From: Dipylidium caninum
Taxonomy: Eukaryota; Platyhelminthes; Cestoda; Cyclophyllidea; Dipylidiidae
Direction of reading: 5' to 3'
Assembly: GCA_017562135.1 (NCBI GenBank)
Contig: QEYB01001296.1
Location: 372,001 to 436,000, forward strand
DNA: 64,000 bases
Shown piece after piece: positions 1 through 10,311 of the stretch. The translations under genes and the position numbers were made by a program. The notes beneath the pieces are model-generated. The model saw only the letters and a program-made list of their open reading frames with translations, did no database searches and was not told where the DNA came from. Numbering within the stretch: the stretch's first letter is position 1; every line of letters begins with the position of its first letter.

Positions 1-2
1 AG

Positions 3-2703
3 GATGAGGAGTACGAGGAAAAAACCCTCACAGAATCAGTTTTTGAGATCGCCCAATGGTGCTGCTGTGCCTTCTCAATGGTGGCATTAACCTTGGCCAT
101 TTGTGTCTTCTCCACCTCGGCTCGATTGAGAACACCACTACCCGGAAAAACGATGATTGCCCTCTGTTCCACTCTGCTCGGTGCCTTGTCCACCTTTCTC
201 CTCGGCAGTGGCGTCATGGACAGCCTAACTGAGCCCCTTCGACCGATGTGCGTCATCTTCGCCTGGCTCCTTCAAATGCTTCTTCTCTCTGCTTTTGTTT
301 GGATGGCCATTTTTGCCGTAGAATTGTTTCGCACTTTTGGTCTCACTCGTATTTTCCAACGTTTCTTGTTGTGCCTTTTTTGCAGGAAGGCGAAAAACAG
401 TAGGACGAACGCAACGGTAATATTGTGATTTCTATGCGATGACAAGTAATATCTCTCGAGCTCGTAGTAATAACCATGTTTATGCAATCCACGAACCCAT
501 TGCAGGAGGCAGTGAAATAGACTGGGATCGCGTCCGTACACTTGTTGGCTAGAGTTGCCTGTGGTAGTAATGTGGATGGTCACCTCTTGGGAAGGACAGC
601 TAACTAATCACATGCCGTTCGTTCCTGGCAATCGTCCTGTTAATGTATGGCTGTGCACTCCCCCATATCCGCCTCTCACACGTAACTTGCTGATGCATCT
701 CGCATCATGAAAGAGATAATCTTTCCCGTCGATCAGCCTTTTTCACTTTCTTATTTCGGTCACGTCCACTTCCGTACTTAACATTCTGACCAAATAGCTT
801 CCGGTACTTGTCCCCACAGAGGCCAACGAGGCAGGAGGTAGCGAGGCTGTACTAAACTGCAAACTTGTCACTAAGATGAGGTTGCGCTGCCATGCCTGTC
901 CGCCCCCAACGCTGACCACTTCAACCATCTATTTTTACCTCTTGCAGCTCTCTGTTTATTAGTGTCTTGCCGCTTCCTCATAGTTTTGTATGACTTAATG
1001 GGAAATTTCAGTTGAACCATCATTGCATAAAGCCATCAACCGACAAGGAAAAATAGTAGCCAACAATTGTGGAATAAAATCCTACTTATCTCATAGTCAG
1101 GAGCCCCCTTCCGCACCGTACGCCCAGGGGTGCTCTGAATCTCCGGTTTCTTTAGCCTATAAGGCGGCTTGCGGAGATTCGACTGTCAAAATTGCGTGGC
1201 GAGACAACTAGAAGGCTGTTGTACGGTCTCCCCTTTTCGGCATTTATGCTCCACAAAAGGTGTGAATTTTAAGCTAACCTATTAGAGAACGCCGTTTGAC
1301 CAGCGATGCACGGCCGAGACACCACCCAGACGTAAAGCAGCCCGGTGTGGTTGTTCATTCGCTTTTCGGTCGCTTTTTTCGGGAATTTTTTAATCTGTTC
1401 CTAACCACACAAATGTGCCCGCAGTTCATAGAAGAACTTAAAATTCATTTCTTGGCCGATGGTCGGGAAATTATAACATTGCCTGGAAATCTGAGCCACC
1501 TTGTTAGTTTAAGAACTGCGCCCCGACGGATTCTATGCCTTTTCGGTAATGTTAGCCTTTAGTGGATCAAGCAGTCGGAATTTAAAAACTTCATTCATTT
1601 AGGTAAATCACTACTCGATTTAGGTGGAAAGGTTTTGGTTGGGAAACATTCACTTTCCCATCGTTATACGCCTGGCCTTCGCATCAGATGATCATTTGCT
1701 CTCACTCAACAAGAGCTTTTCATGTTTCACCGCACAGTTTGGGAAAGGAAAACTTTACAGGGGAGCACACATTATCTCAGTTGAGATCCGATAACCCTGA
1801 AAAGTGGAGTGTGAACTATGACAGAGAAATTAAGTGTGCCCAGTGGGGATCATTCTGAAGCGTTTGTTATATCTTGTGGGATCTCACTAAACCATGTATG
1901 TTTACTCTCTTTAGTCCATGATGCTTCAGGCGCGCGGATCGGACCCGAATCCCACCCACCGATTTAAGTGCCAGATGAGTGTAGCTAGTCTATTTCCGCT
2001 TTGTTTCTCAATTCCCGCCCTGACCATCAACGAATACGTACATCGACGTCTAAAACCATTGTACGAGGCTACTGCCAACGGTAGTTGGTCGTCCAGCTCT
2101 CAGGAAGCCGAGCTTGGCTCGACTCTCTACCGCCTCAACCCAGGCTTCTGTCCAGTCGACGACCCGAATTACGCCTGGTTCACGGGACACCATGTGGCCC
2201 TCGTGGCTTGGTTTCTTGGGCCCGCGGGAGTAATGATCTGCTTCAATCTCCTCGCCCTCATCATTGTTTGCATCCAAATCTGCCGATTAAAAAGGGAGAC
2301 GAGATTGTTGTCCAGCCCCGTGGAATCTCAGGATTTCGTCCACAAGAGACCCTCAAAGTCCCTCATTGCAGTGTGTGCAAAACTGGCTGTTATCCTGGGT
2401 GTCAGCTGGTTCATTCAACTGCTCGCAGGTTTGTGGTCCCAGCTGGAGATCCTGCGGAGGATAGCAGGCCTAGTGAACAGCGCACAAGGCGGGATAATTG
2501 CCGTGTCCATGCTGGCGGGCTCGAAAGCGCGACGAGTGATGGTTCGACGGCTGCCTATTCGGTGCCGAGAAGCCCTGGGCGTCAGCGAGCCCACTTCACG
2601 CAGCACGCAAGAACTGACGGCGTTCGCCAAGCCCAAGGCGCGGCCTACGGGAGAGGCCAATTCGCCCCCCACCAGTGTACGCCCCTCGGTGCATGCTCGT
2701 TGA
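3..2703 (+). CDS. Family B / methuselah-like G protein-coupled receptor, 7TM region (5' partial)
   Basis: Plasma-membrane receptor; ligand unknown. The frame is open from the window edge, so the signal peptide and ectodomain lie outside. Exons: <3..348, 386..416, about 1989..2703. The first exon carries TM1 (around SMVALTLAICVF), TM2 (around MIALCSTLLGALSTFLL) and TM3 (around WLLQMLLLSAFVWMAIF), with a Cys at the TM3 head (RPMC). The last exon carries TM4, an extracellular loop with a matching Cys (NPGFCPVDD), TM5, TM6 (VSWFIQLLAGLW) and TM7 with N-S-x-Q-G, then a Ser/Thr-rich tail. The intron at 349-385 is only 37 nt with a strong pyrimidine tract. The TM3-TM4 join fits an acceptor ending at 1988 in phase, but the 1.57 kb intron could hide a further small exon. 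Family B (secretin/adhesion/methuselah) is inferred from the TM6/TM7 pattern; the subfamily is not resolved. Confidence 0.75.
349..385 (+). other. 37-nt mini-intron in the GPCR gene
   Basis: Donor gtattt after CTCACTC and acceptor ttttttgcag. Removing it joins codons in phase (C+GA = Arg) into a basic intracellular loop 2. Leaving it in would give the less receptor-like continuation that ends at 428. Confidence 0.6.
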
Positions 2704-5700
2704 TAGCCGCAGCTAATGTAGAACGGTGGTTGTATGGATGATGTGCGATCTAAACTGTGTCCATACCTTGAAGTCTTCTTTTATTCGCGGCCGCACCACA
2801 TCGCTACTAGGCCATGTTCGGTACTAGCCATTGCGAGCCCACGCAACGCCATTTTTACCTACAGGCCTCTATCCCAACGGCAATCAACAAGTCTGGCCTT
2901 TCGAAGGCGGCCCCGCCAGTGGCCTTGTTGTGAATGGCGCCAGACTCTAGTAAGGCAGAAGTCGCATAAACCGAAACTAACAATAACAGACATTCTGGTG
3001 AAGGTCGGCCAACTTTAAATGCAGCAGGTTCTTTCCTCAAATAACATCGTTAAAATTCGAACAAAAGAACTAGAAAACTAATGGTCTTCCCTTGTAGCTC
3101 CCACCGCTTGGTTGGTATTCACTCATTTTTTCTCGCTAAATCTTCCGATGTCAAACTAACCGCTTAAGTCCCTTTTTGCAAGACTTTTAAAATTTGTCTA
3201 CAGCGGCAATGAATATTAGAACTTACTAAAGGCTCAGCAGCAGATAGTCTCATTATCTTCTAGTGATCTTGTTGTTTTTATTTAGGGAAATGCGAATTCG
3301 CGAATGTGTGATACTCCTGAAGATGGGCTACTAAAGACAATCCGTGGGTAAACCACTTCCGCGATTGCTCCAGTGCGAAGTTATTTTCTATAGAGTAAAG
3401 CTGTGAGATACCACCTCAAAAAAACCCACATTGCTAGCACCTTAATTCGCTTCAGTAGGGGAGGTCCACTAACTAAAATCCGTCGAAGAGACTTAGAGGA
3501 AGCTCCTCCCCTCTTGCGAGGTCAGAATTTGCCTGAGAACGTCATAGGTGTTGTACAGCCGTTTGCGGAAGGCCAGCAATCACCCGAGTAAAAACACACA
3601 GCGGCAGAAGGGGAACAGGAACGACTGTGAAAGGACACAACACATTGCATAGTACTGTTCTCTAAGTAATGATCATAGGGGAATGCAAAAAAAATCTAAC
3701 ACCGTTTAACTGCCTTATTGACGCAGAGCGGACGGAAGAGGTTCGAATGCTCTTCCGCCAACAGTTGGGAAGGAGGCTTTTTGGGGCGAGAGTCCGCCCT
3801 CATATCAGGAGTCCAAGTTCGGATTGTAGATCGGCTCTCTGAATTATTTGCTGACAGTAGATTGGTTTATTGTCAATTTCACAACTTACGCGCTACTCTG
3901 CCATTAGTGAGGCAACCATCGGTTCAAGTAGCCTTCCCGTAAAAAGCAAAGGCGTTTGGGACCGCGAAAGCCCCTGATCATTATTCCAAAGCCCAATAAG
4001 CTTTAGATGCAAGGATTTGGACAGAGTAATGCAAGCACCGGTTCTCTCTTCTCGATGTGTGCCTCCTAACCTACTACTTTTAGGCGATTCATTAAATGAT
4101 GTTCAGTTGACAAGTTGAGCTGGTATGCTCCAGGTGCCTACTGACTAGTGAGACGCATTAATATACGCGCAATTCTTTCTCAGTAGTAGGATTATGACTC
4201 CAGAAATTCAGATGCGCCTCAAAAGTTCGAGGACGAGACATGGGAACCTGGAAGAGCTCGCAAGTGCACATTCAGTTGAATGGAGTCTTTCAGGTTTCAC
4301 AGTAAAATCTCTCCGTGGTCGCCAACTAAATTCAGGCGAACTTAAAACGCCTTCCGCGATTCTTTCAGACTAAGTTTGAATTCACTGCGCAGTAAGTGGC
4401 CAGTACCAGTTAAAGCGGTTGACACTGTAAATGGGCGGATCACATAGCGATTCAGACCCGAAAATTCATACGTGCATGAACTATTTCCATTTTTCTTCCT
4501 TAAAATTGGCGGACTGCTACCAATGGGCGTCCCCCAGTACGAGGCCAAGCCGAACTGCAACACAGCGCCAGCACACATTACTGTGACAAGCTACTGTAGC
4601 ACCGCCCCAACCGCCCGCCTTATACATTTCACGAAAATTGGACTGACACTCGGTGAACCAAAAAGATTTTCTAACGGAAGACCGTCATGACATTCGTCGT
4701 CATCTTGGGAAAGGGAACTGTTTAAACTGGGAGCATGTAATAGAAGTGCGCCATACTGCGTGTATTTTGACGTAAACCCTCGACTAATTGAGTATTATTA
4801 GCAGGGAAGATAAATTTCCCGACAATGTCAGCCTCTAGTCTGCGTGTCGAGGTCACAACTCCTTCAATACATTCCGGTTAATAGTGCATCCGCAGCCTCA
4901 CTCACTGTGGCGCACAACGAGGCTGACCGCGTTGCCCTTCTGGGGGTCCAAACCCTTCCACACCCGATGGCGCCTTTACAACCTCAAATAAAGCTAGAAC
5001 GCTACACCGCTCGGGAAGAAGGTACATGCATCGAGTTCGCCGTTTTCGTATCTTCATGCGGCTTTTCCCACCACAGTCAGCAGCGCCATGCTTAGTTACT
5101 TTAACACCTAATCGTAAAATGCTAATTTGAACGAGTGTGAGTCAAAACCATTTGGTTGATGTCACCTTCTACCCAAAGAGTCAATTTCACGCCAACATGA
5201 CGCGACAAACGCCCAGAACCCTATCCGTAGAAAAAGAAAACAGTTAGTAAGAATTGAGGTGCCTGTCATCTCCATATAATTAGTAAACCAATGATTCTTT
5301 ATATGTTCGCGGAAAAGCCGTAAACCAAACACACTAGACTGATGTTACTATAGTCACTAGTCTGGACAGGGTTCATCCCAATTATACACTTTCTCACATG
5401 AACGCTACCTTGTCTAAGTAAAGATACGCATGAAAGAGATTTAACTTCGGGAGATAAAAAATTGGATGTCCCACTGAAGTAAATGACTCGCAATTTATTG
5501 TCTTCACAACATTCCTGTACATAACAAGCAAATATTACTTGGAAAATATGGAGGTCATTTCATCAGATTCTTCCTGGAAAAAGAAACAAAAGTGCATTAT
5601 CCAATACACTCTCAAGAGGCAAACATGGCATGTTTGCCTGAACAGCTTAATAAACTATGTGAAAAGATTTTTGACATTCTACCATAACCGAGGGAAATAA

Positions 5701-5834
5701 GTATGATAGGTTAACGAAGTTGACATATTATCTCAATGAGGAGATATAGTGACATTATGCCAAAAGTCAAACGCTCAAAATTGCCGCCTTATTAAAATGT
5801 TTGTCTTACCTACTAGAAACAACTTTAGAGAAAC
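2704..5834. other. Intergenic, 3.1 kb, no gene found
   Basis: Lies downstream of the GPCR and downstream of SART1, so the two genes converge here. Only short open frames without recognisable domains or good splice signals occur. No RNA gene, repeat array or transposon sequence was recognised by eye. Confidence 0.5.
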
Positions 5835-8800
5835 TTACGTGGCAGAGCCCTTTCCACTTAGCACAACATAAGGTGTCCCCTGTTTTTCAAGTTTCTTATT
5901 TAATTTGTCCAGTGTTCCTAGCGGTGTGTCTGAACCAACGCTGTTTTTGATAAGCTACAAATAATTGAAGTAACGTTACTAGCGTATAGTCAGTAGGAAC
6001 CCGTCAATTAACGTTCGCTTACTGCCTCCTCAATTATTTTCTTCGTGCGTTTTTCTGTCTTCTTCTTGCCTGAACCCTTTCCATGGAATTTATGACTGAG
6101 TTGGCGAAAGGCCTCCTTGGGTGTGAGGTTACGACCCATTTCGTCAACGTAGTACAGCTTTACTTCCGGCTTGTAGTTTGACTTTTCACGGAAATCAGAT
6201 AGGGGCCCATTGTAACGCTCACGTTTGGCGAACTTCGCATCAATGTCGTCATATCTCACATCTTCTTTTACGTAATGTTTTGCCATCAAATTCACAAGCT
6301 GACCCATCGGACGCTAAATAAGACGACTTATAAATACCAGAATATATGCAAAGATGAATGAACCACGTTACGGAAAAAGTCTGAAAATATCAATCAAAAC
6401 AATTTTGACTAATATACGACTTTTCAACGCTAAATTGCAGACACGTCTTAACAGTTAGCCCAATCATGGCAACTATACATTAGTTAGATTCCTAAAATGT
6501 CTCGGCTTAGGTTTAATGAAGGGTGCAAAGAAGTCATGTAAAGCATGTAATTGTACTTTTAGACAAAGCAACTTAATAAATAAGACGACCAAACACAAAA
6601 GACCTTATAAACTCATAAATATGTGACGACTCCCACCAACTGTAATTATACACATTGTACAAACCGAGAAAAAGCAAAGTTCATCAACTGCGGATCAGTT
6701 CTTTTACCTCTTTCTCTTTCTCCTCATCTACGTAGCCCTTTTTTTGAGCCAAAAGGAGAGCTGAAAATACGCCCTGATTTAAAGGAGGTTCTTCTTCAAA
6801 CACACCGCCTCCCTCCGCCGAGGCGGTGGGTGCAAAAGACATGTTATTCTCTTCCTCCTTCGAAGAAGCCTTCTCATCATGACGACGCGAAGAGGACTGC
6901 TCTGTAATTAAATACAAAAAGGTGTGTTAATAGATTTAAAGAAAAAAGTTGCAATGAAAGACTTACTGGTCAATGACGTATGCCGACTGCTACTATCCCG
7001 ATAGCGTCGATCCTTCTTTTCATAAATCCGATCGCTTTTCGTATCCTTTTCATATTTAATCTGCCTGATTCGTGCCTTCGAATCCACCTCTGCCTCCTCC
7101 TCACGACTAACCATCTTTGCGGTCACGTCGTTTTGCAATCCACCGGAGATCTGTTTAAAGAATTCTGCAGTCGCGTCAAAGACAAGGCCGATACCACTCT
7201 TGCTGGAAATTTCAAGTCCCGCTTTCGGGAATGTTGTTTCCTGATCGGTTACTTCCTCTTTCACTACCGTTAACAACTTCTACCATATAAAAAGAGGAAA
7301 AAAGAGGAAGCTAAGTTTCGTATACAAAACTTAAAGAACGGGTTTACAATTGTCAACCAATTAGTCATTAATTCCATGGAGAAACCATAAGTTGTTCTGC
7401 GCACTTCTAAAGTCATTAGTTTTAAAAGTGTATTTGCGAATACATTAGGGCTAAAATAAGCGAAAATGATTAAAATCCAGTAGATGTGAAAATCTTATTA
7501 CATCTATTAAATCGTTCGACGATAAATAGCTACTTGGGGAGGAATAGGCGAGCAGACCTACTTCTTCGGGTGGTGGAATGGATTTTGCCAGATTTGCGCT
7601 GCGCACGCGGTTTAGCGTCTTCTCCAACTCAACTTGAAGGTCATCTGGCTCCAGAGGTTCTTTAATCCACTTATCAAAGTCTATACCAAAAAAACATTGA
7701 TAGTTGTTTTCCTCGAATAACTAGGTAGCCCAAGAATCTTGAATGTATAATAGGCAACTCAAAATAGAATCATTAGAAAAACTCGTTATATTTTAAGAAA
7801 TCACGACAAGCTAGTGGTTGTGCCCAAGTGCTTGAATTCAATATATAAAGGGTTTACTAAATTTGTAAGTCAGAAATAAAATAAATGGTCGCAAAGTACC
7901 GATTCGATCAAATGACAGTGCATCAAAAAGATACAAGGTCAAAGAACAGGAACAGCATTTGTCGAGTTTACTGAGAGTTTACCTTCGTAATCGCCGTCAA
8001 CTTGTCCTTCTTCCTCATGGATGGTTTGAACAGAAAGAAGGGCTGCAATTGCGGGATTCAAGCCAGTCAATGGGAGAAGTCCAGACGACTTCAACTCCTC
8101 ATCCGCCTTCTTTACGTCTAAAACCTCACCCTCTTCCTTCGCCGCTACCACGACCGTATCATGAGGTCCCCGACTGCTACGCGATCCATGGTCAGTGGAG
8201 ACTGTGGGCATTATCTGAGCCCACGAATCTGGAATCAAGTCGTCAGCGCGCAGTGTTCGCCGCTGCACCTTCCGTTTTTTCTTTTTTTTAAACTGCGCCA
8301 TCTCGTCGGAAGTGTAGAATTCGGCTATCGGATGCAACTCTGTTCCCGCTAAGCTTTGCTATACCCAAAAACAAGCTTAAACTTAATCTAAAATGTTTCT
8401 GCCTATATGCGGAGCGTTAGGCAAGTGATACGGTAGTTCAATCAGTTAACAAAAATCAGGTTGTCTTACTCGGGTATCTCGAAGCTCTTCTTGCAATTGA
8501 CGCAAGGCTCGCTCGTGATCCCCATTGTAGACACCATTTGCTTCGAGCGTGAACTCAGCCTTCCTTGGACCATTGATTTCCAAATCGTACTTTTCCAAAA
8601 TTCCCTTCTCTCTGAATCCTAACAACACGTCCTCATCCTCATCTTGTAGAATTCCTCCAAGACCAGCCATTTTACGTCTATTCTCACGATTTTTCTCGGC
8701 TTTTTCTTCGTCCACCAAATTTACATTCGTCAGTACGTCTGGTTCATCCTCAGCTAGTACATCTAAAGTGCCACCAAAAGTTGTAACATTTCCGACATTG

Positions 8801-9685
8801 AAAAAAACGAAGGAAATGGCAAAGTATGGGGGAGATCCCAAAATTCCAGTGCGGAAAACGAAAAATAAATGAGCGCACCTCTGTCTTTGAGGGTTAAGAT
8901 GATTGAATTATCCTCACAAAAACGTTCGGCACTGTGTTCCACTTTGATACCTTCCAATGATTTCGACGTATATTCAGGCTAGGATAAGTAATAAAGATAA
9001 AATGAGAAATTACTTTGGTTTTTTTTGGTTTGAGTGTATCTGCAACCACGGCCGAAACGCCAAATTCTTCATCCATATCCGCTAGCATTTTTTCCTGAAG
9101 GTAGCATTAGGATAATGTTTAAACTACTCTCTTTTCTGCTTCTATTTTGGCCTTTTCCTTCGATCTCATTTTTTCTACCCACGACAACACACTAATGTCT
9201 TCACCAGAGCCAAGCGCTTTCACTTCCCTCAACTTGTTTAGTAATTCACGCTTTTCCTTAGCGGTAACTATCTTCTCTTGCAGCTTTTCGGCTTGCTTGG
9301 CTTTAGTTAAGTCTCTGGCAGGAGCATGTACAAAATCTGTATCGCTGTTTCTCCCTTTGAATTCGTCAGAATCGGTCTTCGGACCATTCCCCAAATCAAG
9401 AGGGGCGAGGCCCAACTTCGCACGTAATTTGCTAATGTATTCAATCAAAAATATCAAAACCCACTTTGTTTCCTCAATGGAAAGTGATTCCGATGTACCC
9501 AAATTTCCGGTGTCGCTCAATTGATTACCTATTGGCGTATTATTTGAGTCTTCACTATCGCCTGCCTTTCGTCTTTTGGGTTTAGGTTTTTTTAGCTCTT
9601 TACGTGGAGATTTATCTTTGGAACGGCTTCTCGACCTTCTCCTCTTTTCTCTGACATCGTCTTCTCGCCTCTCCTTCCGATACAT
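5835..9685 (-). CDS. SART1: SART1, U4/U6.U5 tri-snRNP-associated protein 1 (Snu66 family)
   Basis: Nuclear splicing factor needed to bring the tri-snRNP into the pre-spliceosome. Exons, 5' to 3': 9685-9465, 9431-9128, 9094-9014, 8978-8879, 8762-8470, 8358-7983, 7680-7562, 7279-6967, 6901-6708, 6313-6023, 5954-5835. They sum to 2412 nt, about 803 residues, close to human SART1 (about 800). Recognised blocks in order: N-terminal RS-rich stretch (SRSRSKDKS), SIEETNKLRAKLG, DMDEEFGVS, ILTLKDR, TNVNLVDEEKAEKN, SDEMAQFKKKKK, the FEEEPPLNQG block, YVDEMGRNLTPKEAFRQLSH, KFHGKGSGK, and the C-terminal TPYVVLSGKGSA. All junctions are GT-AG and in phase. Three introns are 33, 33 and 35 nt. The ATG at 9685 opens the RS-rich N terminus. 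Divergent from RRM1 across 626 bp. Confidence 0.95.
9095..9127 (-). other. Second 33-nt mini-intron in SART1
   Basis: Donor gtagtt after AAG AGA, acceptor cttcag before GAA AAA ATG. It joins the basic EAEKR end to EKMLADMDEEFGVS as in orthologues. Unlike the preceding mini-intron, it contains an in-frame TAA. The next intron (8979-9013) is 35 nt. Confidence 0.85.
9432..9464 (-). other. 33-nt stop-free mini-intron in SART1
   Basis: Donor gtgggt, acceptor attag. Excision restores the conserved SIEETNKLRAKLG block (AA+C = Asn). The intron is a multiple of three with no in-frame stop, so retention would insert 11 residues into an otherwise intact frame. Confidence 0.85.
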
Positions 9686-10311
9686 AACGGGTCGTGAAAA
9701 CTCGGGCTTGAGGTCCCTTTAAAGCGGCTAAACGCGGATATAAAAACAACCAGAGGAGTACTGGACTTTATTTAATCGGTGTGTTGAGTTTAAAAATGAA
9801 ACAAATTTTTGTTCGGACAAATTTTACTGATATCAGTACGAAGTTATTATCTGGACTTATGAAAATAACTTGAGAGACCAAAAAATGCGAGCTCTCTGTG
9901 TGAACCAATTACAATAAAAATAATCATTAAAATGAAACAATTGCTTTTGCCTATTTTTGAACCTGAAAGGGATTGCCATTTCAAACTTTATACCCTAAAA
10001 ATAATATTCTGAAAAGACCTCAGTGACGTAGGCATGCAAAATTATCAAATAAATTATCAAAACTATGTGGGCTATTACTGCCAGACTTACGGCAAACAAT
10101 AATTGTTATAAATTGTCATTTAACGCATTTTCAATCTCAACTCAAACAGTGCTTTTGGTAACCCATTATATAACGAAAAAATTTTTGCTTGTTTTTCGTC
10201 GTTTAGACGCATCACTATACACATCTTAGTAAATTGAATCTCAGGAACTGCCCCGCGTGATTCGCTTCGGAGATCTATTGATGCTGTCTGCCCGGCGTTG
10301 GACGCGTGAAG
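9686..10311. promoter_or_regulatory. Shared divergent 5' region of SART1 and RRM1
   Basis: 626 bp separates the two head-to-head starts. It must hold 5' sequences for both genes and is a candidate bidirectional promoter. It is AT-rich in the middle. No TATA box, initiator or named factor site was convincing. Confidence 0.4.

Noticed and set aside
1296..1562. Open frame in the large GPCR intron
   Set aside because: No transmembrane pattern or family similarity that would place it between TM3 and TM4.
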